From: Xylaria sp. FL1777
Lineage: Eukaryota > Ascomycota > Sordariomycetes > Xylariales > Xylariaceae
Assembly (NCBI GenBank): GCA_022578965.1
Contig: MU400562.1
Span: 124,001-188,000 of the forward strand
Direction: 5' to 3'
Length of the DNA: 64,000 nt
Part shown: positions 1-11,862 of the stretch, piece after piece
Layout of the letters: every line of letters starts with the position of its first letter
Numbering within the stretch: position 1 is the first letter of the stretch
Notes under the pieces: model-generated
What the model was told of the DNA's origin: nothing
Databases searched by the model: none
Seen by the model: only the letters and a program-made list of their open reading frames with translations
Made by a program: the position numbers and the translations under genes

Positions 1-1
1 T

Positions 2-181
2 TCAGCCACGACCACGACGCTGGCTACGAGCACTAAGACCTCCTCGACGGCAAGCCCAACCACGACTTGCTCCGTGGCCAAATGGGGGCAGTGTGGTGGT
101 ATTGGCTGGACGGGCTGCACTGTTTGCGCGGCCGGTTCGACGTGTACGGTGGGCAATGCCTACTACTACCAGTGTCTGTGA
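2..181 (+). CDS. C-terminal fragment of secreted protein with CBM1 cellulose-binding module
   Basis: This is the last 59 codons of a gene whose start lies before the window. The reading frame opens in a Ser/Thr-rich linker. It then enters a fungal type 1 carbohydrate-binding module, recognised by the spacing of WGQCGG, GWTG, further cysteines, YYYQC and a final Leu before the TGA stop. CBM1 is about 36 residues long, is held by disulfides and binds crystalline cellulose through a flat aromatic face. Here the candidate aromatic residues are the Trp and the Tyr triplet. The linker-plus-CBM1 order is typical of the C-terminus of secreted glycoside hydrolases, esterases and AA9 oxygenases. The catalytic part is outside the window, so the enzyme class cannot be named. 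Confidence 0.9.
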   Translation, partial: SATTTTLATSTKTSSTASPTTTCSVAKWGQCGGIGWTGCTVCAAGSTCTVGNAYYYQCL

Positions 182-929
182 TAGGCAGATCTAGAAACGT
201 GCATATACTAGATATGTATAACTAGCCTTATGCTACAGGTACCTAGACAATAATACACATGTATACTGTAACGGCCTCAATCCTTGGCATGGGGTAATGG
301 TGGGCTACCTGGGTATCCATGGAACTAACACCGGCAATCTCTATGGTAGTAGGCAACGTTGAATTCCGTAGCAAGAAATAATCTCTGTTGGTAAGCTAAA
401 TTATTCCGGCCTGGCCCATTCACAGAGGTCTAATGTTGCCCCGACCCGCATCTTTCCTTCGGTGTTGTTTGGGGATTTGGTCACATTTACCCTATGTGAG
501 CAGATACCATAGATTCCGTCAATATATATGAGTTGCTCCTCTAGATATCTTATCATATCCAGGATAGCTCATGAATCAATTTCCCGCTCAACTGAGCTCG
601 TACTACTGTGTACCTGCTACTTAACTGCAGATGAGTCTACCTAGGTATGTATTCAATCTGGGATCAAAGCAGCTTAGAAAGTGTAAACCTCATGTCATGA
701 TGCGTCATCCCTGAGAATAAAAAAGCCTTTTCGTGTGTTGCTAATAGATATTGCCAGAAGAAGTTCCGGGTCCTCCCGCTGTATCAGTTATGAATAACAT
801 ATTAATGACTTATTGTAGCTTCACCCGCTCTTCCACACGAACCCACATATCGGATACTAGATCTAAAGAATTAAAGTATTAGAGATTCTTACTTCCTATA
901 GAGGTATGAAGTATGAATAAAAATTAAGA
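182..929. other. gene-free intergenic stretch
   Basis: This lies between two convergent gene ends (CBM1 protein and P450). It is AT-rich, with many stops in all frames. I see no RNA gene or repeat, only presumed 3' untranslated sequence. Confidence 0.6.
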
Positions 930-2952
930 TTACGAGAGCGTGAAATAAAGAACACCGCAATGCGTACTCAGCCCCGCCAACACGGAATGCTTCCACGGCT
1001 TCTCAGGGTTGACTATCGTCCAGTCAAAGTTTCGGAATAGCTGTCAAGATAATGTTAGCCCTGCTACCAACATACACTCTGGGTTCTAAAAGCCACCTAC
1101 CTCAAATACAACGAGACTGAGCTCGCGCAACGCGATGGTCTTGCCAAGACACGACCAGCGTCCGTGGCCGAACCCCAGATTGATGTCATTCTTCATACCT
1201 TCCACTAGACCATGATAATTAGTAATTTCTCTTTCATTGACGGAGCGAAAGAGCTGAAACTGAAAATGGCTGTGAATACAGGTGAGGGACCGATGCTAAT
1301 GAATTCGGAGCTGTTCTCACGTCTTTTTTCATCAATCTCCTCAAGCCAACGTTCGGGGCGAAATATATCGACATCGGCATCTTTCCCGTAAACGCTCTCG
1401 TTTCGGTGCATCGCCTTAAATGACGGTATGATGTTCACGCCTCCTGGCAAATATATCTCTTCGTTGTCAATTGTCACAGTGTCACCCCCAGGGGGAGTGT
1501 CGCGAGACAGTGTATTGTTTACTGGAGGGAATATTCTCATCCCCTCCTTGATGACCGCCTGGAGGTACCTGAGCTCCTTGGCCTGCGTCGTCGTGATGAT
1601 TCCCGGCCTCTGTGGTGCTTTGCCAGACGCCACTGCGTCATCGATCTCCGCCTGGAGAGTTTTGTATACCCGCGCGTTAGTCAAGACGTAGAGCATGATA
1701 CCCCTGAGTGCTCCAGCGGTAGTATCTGCTCCCGCAACAATCTGCAGTAAGTTCTCCGTCTTTAACTGGTCACCTGACAGACCGTTCTTCATGAAAGACA
1801 TCAACATATCTGCCCTTGGCACTATAACATCTGGGGTCAGTAATTGCAATTCTGAGTGTAATGGGGAGTTTTTGGAATCGTTGGATGTTTCTAAAACACA
1901 CAAACATGAGTTTGGCCTCACGTAACTTTCCTACTCTAAAAGTGGCCCGAACAGGAAGAGTGAAGGCTCCGAGAACTACTCACCGACTCCAAGGCTCTTT
2001 TGCTCGTTGAATTCTTTCTCTTTGGCCTCTACCATGGATGCATTCAACATAGCCATTTTGAAAAATCCCTTATTTTTGTTGATATCAGGGTTTGGCTTTG
2101 TACCGAGGAAAGGTATCCAATTAACCCACCATGTTCCAAGGGCTACTTGCCTGTTGATGGTCCTCAACCCTTTGTGGATCGATTCGACGTACTCGTCTGG
2201 GTCTTCGTCTGTAGTTAGAAGATTATAACATTTACCGAAGCCGATTGTGCTAATGACGTCTAGGGTAAAGAAACCCAGCTTTTGTGCCAAATCCATTGAT
2301 TTTCCCTGGCCAGCATACTTAGACCGGACAAGATTGATCAGCTTAGCGACGCAGGCCCCAATATCGGCTTCCAGCGTCAAATTCTCGGCCCCGGAATACT
2401 ATGATTTTAAGTGAGTTACAGTGTCCGGAGGAAAACTTCAACGGACTAATAGAGTATGAGACAAATTCTTATCTTACGCCGCGGACCATTTGCATTCGTC
2501 TCGCATCATGCTTCTCGGTGACTAGCTGGGTGAAGATATTGTCATTCCGCCAATCATACCGAACAGCACGGTAATACCACTTGGACTTTTTATATCCAGG
2601 ATATGTGTTCGAGCGAGCCCACAGATCAGGAGAAGAAGTTATTATCATCGTCGGGGAAGCAAGGACGGTTTGCCCTAACAATAGGCAGCTTATTAATGAG
2701 GGTATTCCTATTACAACCAGTGAGGAGAGAAGATATACCATATTTCCGATGAAGCTCATTATACCAGTTGTGATGGTCCTCACTCAGCAGGGCCAGGGCA
2801 TGTGGTATTCCAGATATTCTTAACAGTAGCGGCCCCTTAATGTGGCGCAGCTGGAAGAGTAGCAGGATTCTCCTACACAGGAAGACACTGAGTAGGAGGC
2901 TTGCGCCAACGGTGAACCACGGTCTGAGAAGAAGGGATGTAATAGTATCCAT
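930..2952 (-). CDS. cytochrome P450 monooxygenase, six exons
   Basis: Exons on the minus strand are 2952-2739, 2674-2478, 2398-1984, 1890-1321, 1204-1101 and 1040-930. All junctions are GT..AG and phases close to 536 residues, the normal length for a microsomal P450. The N-terminus has a hydrophobic membrane anchor (about residues 9-32) followed by a basic stretch. The I-helix oxygen-binding motif AGADTT lies near 329-334, the K-helix ExxR is EGMR at 391-394, and the meander FRPERW is near 452-457. The heme loop FGHGRWSCLGK supplies the thiolate ligand Cys484. The last exons carry the heme loop and the LFRNFDW region and are easily missed without splicing. The enzyme would perform NADPH-reductase-dependent oxidation at the ER. 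Its overall look resembles the pisatin-demethylase/benzoate-hydroxylase-like fungal P450s, but the substrate is unknown. No pathway genes adjoin it. Confidence 0.93.
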
Positions 2953-5815
2953 TTTGGCATGGATGATTTACTATCGGGCTTCTTTGAAGCTACGATGTAG
3001 TCTAACGGCAGTGACTAACTATGTAAATTCTCAAGGAGTAGATAGCATACAGGTGGAGAAGTAGAGAGAATAGCCGTTCCCGCATTGAGGTCAGAGATAC
3101 GGCGTGCACTAGAGCCGTAATAAATACCAAGTCACATAGCTCACTAGCTAAAGTCGTACCTAGATGATCATCATATGTTTCATCTATCGACCGATATTAT
3201 GATGCCTCTACCAATGAGAACTAGGAAGCACACCGCCCTATGTTGCCACGATACTACCTATCATCTTTGCCCCGCGTCGGAGAAGAGATAGCATTGCCCG
3301 GTTTTTGGTTGTCTTTTCCTCGCCTCGGACGCGGATATAGGGATGCTATTTCTTTTTCCTGTGTAACCATCCTTGACACGTCATATCCCGCTCAGCGGAG
3401 GTCGAGGATTAGAGATTGGAGAGGGAGTCTTGATTCATTAATTCATTCTCAACATTCACATTTTGCTACTCATTACACTAGGCTTCCTCAGACACGGCTT
3501 CTTTATGTGTGTTCATGCGTGGTATGATTATTACGTCCTTCTATGTTTTGTATAACAAGGGCTGATGTCAGGGCTTGGAACTGAGTTGTTGACTCTCTAT
3601 TCTGCATACAGTAATCTGTTATGGCTGCAAAAGTCCATGCCTCCCATCGAGGCTGTTGCCGAGCATAGTGGCTGTCCTTGAGTCTATATACAATTGGTTC
3701 GGGGTTTCCTAACCTCCGTGGTCCGCTCATATGTCTCAGATTAGCGAGGGCTGAATAGCTTCACTTCTAGTACGTGAGACAATCTCAATAGGTCTCAATT
3801 CAGCGCAGTACGGTCCCGGTCAGCTGGTTCGACGCGTGTAACATTTTGCCAGCAGTACTTATGGTGGCCACTGAGCTCGGAACAACAAGTTCGGAGAAGA
3901 ATAATGTGATAGAATCGCTTCACATGCAGACCCGCCGATCTATGTTCGCCAACGGCGGTTAATCCGTGAAGTCCACTTACATCACCCAGTGCATTGCATA
4001 CCTACCTAGGTAGGCATCATGATATCAAGAAAATGCCCAAGTACCTGTAACAAGTCGAGTAAGGACCCAATCAAATTCTGGTATCCAGGGAGGCGAATGG
4101 GTCGATGGCACATATGACATTTTCTTGTGTTAAATGGGTAGTGAAATCTGCACATTGACTAGATAACCCACATACTGAAATGCACTTACTATCAAAGTGA
4201 GTAGTCACCTCCGAGAGTGAAATTAGGCAGGTCCATGTCGAAATACGTAGATCCAACCCTCCTACCGTGAAACCATGAATATTACCTACCTGCTGGAAGA
4301 TCCTCGAAGAACCTTAAAGACATAAGTGTCGCGACTCATTGAGAATTCACTAAATAGAACACTTCTATTCAACCCCCAGCTTGGTATGGGTTAACTGATA
4401 AGATACATCACTTGGACCCAGAGAGTGGCCGTAGTCGGGGAAGGTATCGATTTAATGTAACTTCTCTTGCGATTTTGGCTACGGCTGAGCTGACCTAGCA
4501 ATAAATGGTACGGGGTCTGGCTTTCATGGTTCGAAATGGTAATATTAATAGAATGGAAGATGAGATAGGAGCCATTTCTTACGTTCTAGCGAGAATGGTC
4601 TTTACATATTCTATGAAGCTTCAACAATGACTTGGACGGTTAGAGCGAATGTCTAGTTGGGATGTAATGCAGCTTGGCAGGACACAGGGTGCCTACATAT
4701 CAGTGTACTCGTCAGCTTTCCTAACAATGAAGCTGGGATAACCCCTTTTATGTATAACTTCGTGATTCCATAGGTGCAAGACTGTGTGTTGATTTTTACA
4801 GGGTTGATTCTATCGCCTGTTCTGCTACTTTTTGAACTTAGTCTTCATTCCTTTTTTCCGGGCCGTTATGTCGCTCGATCGCACTTTAATGGAGTTGATG
4901 TGGCTGACCCTGCGATTTCTGCTCAATCCTTGCGCATCCGTCTTACATCGGAACATTAAGTCCGGTGGGTGGAGGAGTTGGTAGAGTTAGAACTATAGAC
5001 TGATTATATGCGAAGGCTTGATGTGGGCTTTGATGTTGTTAGCCGATGACGAGCTTTGTGATTATTGATATCCTACTCTTGGGTGGTGCACGTGCCTTGA
5101 TACTTAGTTAGGAGACGTGTTCTTATAAACGAGCCTTTGGTTTGCAGCATCTCTATCAACTTGCGGTGACAATTTGGGACAGTTGTTGATTTATTTTGTG
5201 CTTACATAAGCTGAAACAACGGTTCCTTTTGTTTATGAGGTACAACCAATACGACTAAATATACACAAAATTTACAATGATAGCTCTTGATTAACATCTT
5301 CCTATCAATGCTATAGCTACTTGCCCGACCGGAGCAATATCCTCTTGAGAGAGAATATGCGTATCAGTTGGTGGCAATAGCCTTATCCGGAAATTGACAT
5401 CCTTGGGGAGCATCTATAGTGAATAATTGCGCGGCAAAGGCATCGCGACGCTCAATGGGTGCCGCATAACTAATATTCTGTCCTGATCGCCTGATCGAGC
5501 CCGTGAAGGGTACCTTATAACCCTTGCCATCTCTGCCTTGTGTCCTGGAACCTTACCCACCGAAAGAAATTACTCGCACATATGACCCAACCTGAAAATT
5601 CACATCCTGTACGCCTTTTGAGACCTTAAGAAAACCACACCCTGTCTGGGTACTATTAGAAAATTGGGAGATGAGGCCGATGCGAGAGTTGTTTGACAGA
5701 CTATTGTCAGGAATGTAAGTGCGTAAGCTCGCTCTTGGTCTTGAAAGGTGGATTGAGGGAGTGATGGAGCAATGCTTGGGGTTCCGTGCATGGTCCCCGT
5801 AGGGCCATTTCAGCT
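2953..5815. other. long gene-free, AT-rich stretch
   Basis: This 2.9 kb region holds only short, low-quality open frames on both strands, for example 3240-3527 and 5707-5964, none with recognisable protein character. A palindromic TACCTACCTAGGTAGG motif sits at 3999-4014. No intact mobile element is visible. It may be decayed sequence. Confidence 0.5.
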
Positions 5816-6433
5816 CTAGAGAACGGAAGCGCCCAACATAGACCCCTCCATCTCCATGTTGTCCATGGGAACCTCCATCCCGGCTCCGCGAGACTCCATG
5901 CCAGCCATACGAGCCTCCATAGTGCCCATACGGGCCTCCATGGCCTCCAATCTCTTCTCGACACTCTCGAGTCGATGGCTAACGCTGATGAAGCCTTGGG
6001 TGATGTCGTGATTCATGCGATCGAGCTTGTTACTCAGACTTCGGATGCTTTGTGCCATGGGCGTATTCTCTTGGCCTGGTTGAGCAGCCGGGACTCGGGC
6101 TTCGTGGTTGTGTCGGCCATCTTGGACGGCAAAGCGCCACTGGTTGTTCAACTGTACCTCGCAGACAGCCTTGGCGCGCCAAGGGCAATCGACCTTGCGG
6201 GTGCTGGGGTTCCGCTTTTTCGCAGTGCTGTTGTACTTGACACCGCCTCGATCGCAGACCAAGTCATAGCGTGTGGGCTTGCCATCACGATAGTTGCTGG
6301 CTCGCAGCTTGACCACACCGTAGCCCTGGTCCTTGGCCACACGCTGCACCGCGCTCAGTAGGTCATCGAAGCTCCGGTAAATGCCCTCGGGAGGCGGGGC
6401 CAGCGTGCCGGGCTCGCCGCCGCCAGAGGTCAT
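5816..6433 (-). CDS. FAR1/WRKY-GCM1-type DNA-binding domain protein
   Basis: The model is a single exon of 205 residues. Residues about 20-110 resemble the FAR1 (WRKY-GCM1 zinc-finger-like) domain. It has a basic strand-rich core, a VDCPW motif with Cys, a QWRF strand and an RHNHE His-x-His end, consistent with a Cys/His zinc site. This domain is known from Mutator-like transposases and plant FAR1/FHY3 factors. Fungi also have short stand-alone versions. No transposase catalytic region follows. Instead the C-terminal 70 residues form a coiled coil (MAQSIRSLSNKLDRMNHD onward) with an unusual Met-rich EARM/MEA repeat. I chose the ATG at 6433 because it is close upstream of the domain. The same frame stays open and Pro/Thr-rich to about 6790 without another ATG, so an upstream exon is possible. 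A role as transcription factor is inferred. Confidence 0.72.
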   Translation of the reverse strand: MTSGGGEPGTLAPPPEGIYRSFDDLLSAVQRVAKDQGYGVVKLRASNYRDGKPTRYDLVCDRGGVKYNSTAKKRNPSTRKVDCPWRAKAVCEVQLNNQWRFAVQDGRHNHEARVPAAQPGQENTPMAQSIRSLSNKLDRMNHDITQGFISVSHRLESVEKRLEAMEARMGTMEARMAGMESRGAGMEVPMDNMEMEGSMLGASVL

Positions 6434-7282
6434 GGTACCGGGCGTGACGGGGGTGGCGACGGTGGGCGTGGCGGTCGGGGGGAGTTGACGCGGCGTGCTC
6501 AGCGCACTCGCCGTGCCGTTCGGGACAACAACGCCCGCGGCGACGGCCGAGTGGTGAGGGTTCTGCTGGAGCGAAATTTTGGCGGTATTGGCGGGAGACG
6601 GAGGGAAAACGAAGGGACGAGGACAAGCCTCAGGCCGAGCGTCGTTCTCGACGACGCCGTTGGGGGCTTGGGGGAGAGGCTTGGAGATGGCGTGGCGGCT
6701 GGCCCTTTTGGTGATAGTATTTTTGGCGGGGATGGCGGTTGTCGTCCAGCAGAGCGGATGCAGACGCGGGCGCGGACACCGTGGACGATGCGTTATTCAG
6801 ACGTTGTTGGTGGTGCAGGTTGAGATTCTCACGGTACTGAGCCGTGTGTGGCGAGGGAAGATACGGAGCAGGAAGAAGTAGATGGCAGAGAGGAGACCGT
6901 GCGAGGTCGACCAAGTTTTGATGGGATCCACAAAGCACACACGGACTACGGACTGATTACCTACCGCGATTACCTACCTCGGATTGGGCAGGTATGTACA
7001 AAGGAGGAAGGAAAAAAAAAAGAAGGTGGAGCTCCCGTGGCTAGGTAGTTGTGGCAAGTTGTGGCAAGTTGTGGCATGCGTGGAACAAGTGTGGCTTGGG
7101 CTTCACTTCACCTTAACTGCGCGCCTCGGTGTGCCGGAGCTGTACCTAAACTGGTTAAGAGGCGTGTCTACCTACACCCTTGTTCTCTAGTGTACTACCT
7201 ACCTACGTACACGTGTATGCGTGCTCATAACGCGACAACACTCACAATCCTATCCACCCCCGGCGCCCCCCGGTCAGACACC
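6434..7282. other. intergenic region between divergent genes, possible missed 5' exon
   Basis: The minus frame continuing from the FAR1 gene is open to about 6790 and encodes Pro/Ala/Thr-rich sequence. A second minus frame (6938-6630) is also open with Gln-rich sequence. One of them may be a 5' exon of the FAR1 gene, but no consistent splice pair was found. The rest is GC-rich promoter-like DNA with a purine tract near 7000-7025. Confidence 0.4.
7048..7078 (+). repeat. short tandem repeat, three GTTGTGGCA units
   Basis: Three near-perfect 10-bp copies of GTTGTGGCAA lie head to tail upstream of the small gene at 7283. It is a simple tandem repeat with no known role. Confidence 0.8.
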
Positions 7283-7834
7283 ATGACGGCGTCGAACGGT
7301 GGTCAAGGTGGTCAAGATATGAAGCAGGACGCGAAGCGCGGCAAGCCACAGCTGTCCGACAACGAGGAGACAGCAGAGGAGCAGCAGCTCCAGCGTGATT
7401 TGAAGCACTTGGACCTTCTGCTCGTCAAGGTATGCCTCCCTACATCCGTATATCCACCAGCCGGGATAGCGCTCGATGGCTAAAGGCATCTGGACTCTAT
7501 CTAGTGTCGAGATATGCGATCTACCATACCTCGGATGCTTAGTGGTATGCCAGAAGTGGCCCGCAACAACCCAGAGTGTACGTAGACGCTTAGCAATGGT
7601 GCTTGGATTTGACCCGGCTAAACTCAGATCGCAGCCCTGGAAGCCATGTTTGGTGCACTGGTCAATCACATGAAAAGTGCCGGTATTGAGATCCAAGACT
7701 TCGCAACGCTGTACACCAGCGAGGAAAACAAGAAAGTGCTCGAGAAAGCTAGAAAAAGTCGTGCCGCCAATCCTAAGGGCATCAAGACTTGGCTTTACAA
7801 GGACCACCCGGACTGGGCAGATGTCCCTCGGTGA
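7283..7834 (+). CDS. small hypothetical protein, three exons
   Basis: Exons are 7283-7429, 7505-7577 and 7635-7834 (139 residues). The second intron uses donor GTACGT and acceptor CGCAG, joined in phase 1 and giving NNPE-S-LEAMFG. The N-terminus is hydrophilic with an acidic NEETAEEQQ stretch and a helix (QLQRDLKHLDLLLVK). Then come RDMRSTIPRML and a C-terminal helical, basic part (EENKKVLEKARKSRAANPKG) ending in WLYKDHPDWADVP. The overall shape, short and helical with coiled-coil potential, suggests a subunit of a nuclear complex, but I do not recognise a family. The C-terminal exon reads as convincing protein. The middle exon rests only on splice signals and phase. Confidence 0.65.
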
Positions 7835-8760
7835 AGAAGGTGTCTGTCTCATCATGTCTTTGTGATACTACCCACTGCCTTGAGAGTATTAATTGGTTTT
7901 ATGTTTGCGATAGGCGAACATCAACGGCGTTTGCTTTGGAATGAGTCAAACTGAACGAAATAAGCGTTGTGGCAATACCGGAATGTTCCTGCCTATACGT
8001 GGAAGGGACTGGCGTTCTTGGAGCATCTAAGGTGTGTTAGTAGGATATTTCCCCCTTTCGACGTCTCAAAGAACCATAGAGGAAAGCATTATATCTTCTC
8101 TCATCTCTACCACGGAATTGATTTTTTGATTGGATAGGTTCAGTCACATGTACCTAGGTATATATATGTGTATAACATTTGAACCATAACTTGTGTTTCG
8201 TTTGATAGTTGAAATACAGAAAATACCAATTTACATCAACATCATGTCTATCGCCCTCTACATGCAAGGTCCTAGATTAAGTACATGGGTATGGAGAATG
8301 GAGATGATCGTGCTTCTAAAATTCAATACGTACGTGGTAAAGTACCTAGGTATAAGAAGGTTCCAAGGTTGCTGCGCCCATGTTAGGTATTTATTTATGC
8401 GTAGGTAGTCTTAGGTAGTATATGAAGCTATCCATCATATTGACTTAGGCAGGTGCCTATGCGTAACGGCAACCCCACCGACATCCACCACCACCTGTAA
8501 AAATTCACTGTGAATTTTCGAAAACAACGGTCCACCTAAAGTTTGCCCCTCAGTCAGTTTTAAGGTCTAAGTTCTGTTCTTTTCCTTGGCCAACAAGCGA
8601 CCAACTCCACGCCCACACACCGGCTTCCTCTTCTCTGTCCGGGCTGTGATCTTATTTAACCATCTATCATCGTCCAGGCGCACACCAACCAACGACGACC
8701 TAGCTCTCATACCATAGAATAGTAAGCGCATCCCGCGAGCCACCGACGACAACCTGCAGT
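7835..8760. other. intergenic region upstream of eIF3c
   Basis: AT-rich 3' region of the small gene, then the promoter of eIF3c. A TACCTAGGTA palindromic unit lies near 8151-8162 and similar TACCTAGGTA/GTAGGTAG units near 8343-8420. No gene was seen. Confidence 0.55.
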
Positions 8761-11445
8761 ATGTCTCGGTTCTTCCGCAGCGGCGACGACAGCTCCAGCG
8801 AGAGCAGCTCTGACGAGGAGGAGCTCTATTCCGAGGAGGAAGAGGAAGAGGAGAAGGATGTAGAAGGATCCGAAGAAGAAGACTCTGAAGACGAAGACGA
8901 GGACGAGGATGAGTCCGAAGAAGAGAGTAGCGATGAAGAGGGAGTCAAGAAGACGGGCGCCTCGCGGTTCTTGCGCGGCGAGTCGTCCGAAAGCGAGGAC
9001 AGCGACGAGGACCAGCCCAAGACCGTCAAGAGTGCCAAGGACAAGCGGTTCGCCGAGCTCGAGGCTACCATCGATGCCATCGAGAAGAAGCAGAAGATCA
9101 ACGACTGGGGTGCCGTATCTAATGGTATGTGAATATCACCAGGGCACACGCTCCAACCCATCGCATTCCTTGTGGCATGTCTCGGCTAACCAAATGCAGA
9201 ATTTGACAAGCTCAACCGCCAGGCCATCAAGATGACCGAGAGGGGCCAGGTCCCCAAGCTCTACATCAAGGCCATCGTCGAACTCGAAGATGCCATGAAC
9301 GAAACCATCTCGAAGCAGAAGGTCACACCGAAGAAGATGAATGCCATCAGTGCTCGTGGTCTCAACGCCGTCAAGCAAAAGATCAAGAAGCTCAAGCAAG
9401 ATCACCAAGCTGAAGTCGATCGATATCGAGAGGACCCGCTTGATTTCCTCGCCTCTGATGAGGAAGAGGAGGAAGTTCCCGTCCCGAAGCTTAAGAAAAC
9501 CAAGGCCGAGACCTACACCGCACAGGTCGAACAGCAAGATGACGACGGCTTCGAGACCGTCATCAAAGGCGGTCGCACTCTCCAGTTCACACCCGAAAGT
9601 ATCTTCAAGCACTTGCGGACCATCTTGGAGTCTCGTGGCAAGAAGAATACAGACAGGCTCGAGCAGATCCGTATCATGGAGAAGTTGCATGCCGTGGCGA
9701 ATACTCCGTACCAGACTATCCGTGTTCTATTGACGCTTGTATCGGCTAGATTCGATCTTGGGACCGGCACATCAAATTCTATGCCTCTTGAGCAATGGAA
9801 GGCTGCCGAGAAAGAGCTTTCTACCTTGTTTGAAGTGCTTGAGCAGAACCGTGACCACATCGTCCTTGAAAATGCTGAAGAGTGGGATGATGACGAGAAA
9901 CCCCCCACATTACAAGCTGGAGAGAAATATATCAAGGTTCCGGGCAGTATAGTATCATACGTCGAGCGCCTGGACGACGAGCTTACCCGCTCGTTGCAAA
10001 CCATCGACCCTCACACTTCAGAGTATATAGAGCGTCTAACGGACGAAGGTGCTTTGTATAACGTCATCTTCCGCGGCCTGCTCTATTACGAGACCCTCGG
10101 CAAGGATTCTACTTTGCAAATCCCACAAGACAGCCTGAATCGGATCCTCATGCGAAGGTTAGAGCACGTCTACTTCAAACCTGCCCAGGTAGTCAAGATC
10201 CTTGAGGAGAACGCCTGGAAACCAGTACCATCTACCGTTGAGTCTGTGATCACCCCCAGAGGCAGCGTTACCGATGCCACACAGCTCCTTAACGTACTCT
10301 GCAACTATCTCTTCATTAACAGCGAGGGTATCATCCGCGCTCGTGCCATGCTTTGCCAGATCTACTTCCTTGCATTGCATGACGAGTACTACAAGGCACG
10401 CGACATGATGCTGATGTCGCATTTGCAAGAGACAATCAATAGCTTTGACGTGCAGACCCAGATCCTCTACAACCGTACCCTTGTGCAGGTTGGGCTCTGC
10501 GCGTTCCGCAAGGGCCTCGTCTATGACGCGCAGAACACCCTTCAAGAGATCTGTGGCAGCGGCCGACAAAAGGAGCTTCTGGCCCAGGGAGTTATGATTC
10601 AGCGGTTCGCCCAAGTCTCTCCCGAACAAGAACGGCTTGAGAAGCAAAGACAGCTACCATTCCATATGCACATCAACTTGGAGCTCCTAGAGTGTGTCTA
10701 TTTGACATGTAGTATGCTTCTCGAGATTCCCCTCCTAGCCCAGACGGGCTCATCACCTGATATCAAGAAGCGTGTCATCAGCAAGACATATCGGCGTATG
10801 CTCGAATACCACGAACGACAAATCTTCACCGGCCCACCCGAAAACACGCGCGACCACGTGATGCAAGCATCCCGGGCTCTGGCTGCCGGCGAATGGAAGA
10901 AGGCCATCAACTTCATCCACAGTATCAAGATCTGGGATCTCATGCCGAACACGGAAGAGATCAAGGGCATGCTTTCCAAGCAGATTCAAGAGGAAGGTCT
11001 GCGAACGTACCTCTTCACCTACGCGCCCTTCTACGACACCCTCGCCGTGTCTACCTTATCCTCGATGTTCGAGCTCGACGATCGCAAGGTCGCCTCGATC
11101 GTGAGCAAGATGATCAGCCATGAAGAGTTGGCTGCCGCTCTGGACCAGGTCACCTCGACGGTCATCTTCCGAAAGGGTGTTGAGCTCTCCCGCCTTCAAA
11201 GCCTGGCCCTCACCCTGTCAGACAAGGCGGCTGCCCTTATCGAGACCAACGAGCGGACGCTCGAGCAGCGGACACAAGGCACAGCAAACGCTTTCGACAG
11301 GAGAGGCGGGCAAAACCAGCGGGGTGGTCGCGGAGGAGGCCAGAAGACAGGGCGGGGTGGAGCAAGGACGGGTGGCACGGGACAGAGACAGGCCGGCGGC
11401 ACGCAATTTACGGGAGGTGTGCTCGGTGGCGCGGTTCGAGGTTAG
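8761..11445 (+). CDS. NIP1: eukaryotic translation initiation factor 3 subunit C
   Basis: Exons are 8761-9124 and 9200-11445, joined in phase 1, 869 residues, as expected for fungal eIF3c. The protein is a core scaffold of eIF3. It binds the 40S ribosomal subunit and, through its N-terminus, eIF1 and eIF5 in the multifactor complex. The start MSRFF followed by a long Ser/Glu/Asp-rich acidic region (about residues 8-100) is the family's hallmark. The conserved eIF3c N-terminal core runs from about [16 protein letters not shown]. The PCI domain covers roughly residues 600-790. The C-terminus ends in RGG repeats (about 825-860), probably RNA-binding and methylated. The upstream leader is pyrimidine-rich with no upstream ATG close by. 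It is an essential single-copy gene in yeasts. Confidence 0.97.
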
Positions 11446-11862
11446 ACGAACAGTAGGCGTACTACATCTTGTGCTTTTCCGTCTCTTTTGTATCTCGTGT
11501 GTGCATATGGCCCGGGCTGCCTTTCGAGGGAAAAAACGTCTCATCGGCAATGGGCCGGTCTGGGGCTAATTGGGTCATCAAGTAGCATATCTACTTCTAC
11601 CAAGGGAATCTAAACGATTAAACGATTTGACCATGATTTATTTACATTGCATTCTTATGCTATATCTGTGTTGAATGTCAGAGTGTCGTGAATGCTGTGC
11701 ATTGCGGGGGTATCTATTCTATATTGGACATACATCTCATCTTCGCATGGAATCTTCTACTACAAGATGCATCCGACATGTGTCTGTCCCCTAACTCATC
11801 TACTCTACATCTCTGTCTATATGGCTCATATGCTCTACATGGGGTATGCAAGGCTTGATATT
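11446..11862. other. convergent 3' region between eIF3c and hemerythrin-like gene
   Basis: About 400 bases of presumed 3' untranslated sequence for two convergent genes. Nothing else was seen. Confidence 0.6.

Noticed and set aside
3240..3527. 95-codon plus frame
   Set aside because: Composition is not protein-like, with no splice partners or recognisable domain.
930..6433. Secondary-metabolite cluster around the P450
   Set aside because: No backbone enzyme, tailoring enzyme or transporter lies nearby. The next gene is 2.9 kb away and is a DNA-binding protein.
9136..10647. Long minus-strand frames within eIF3c
   Set aside because: They are antisense shadows of a highly conserved coding sequence.
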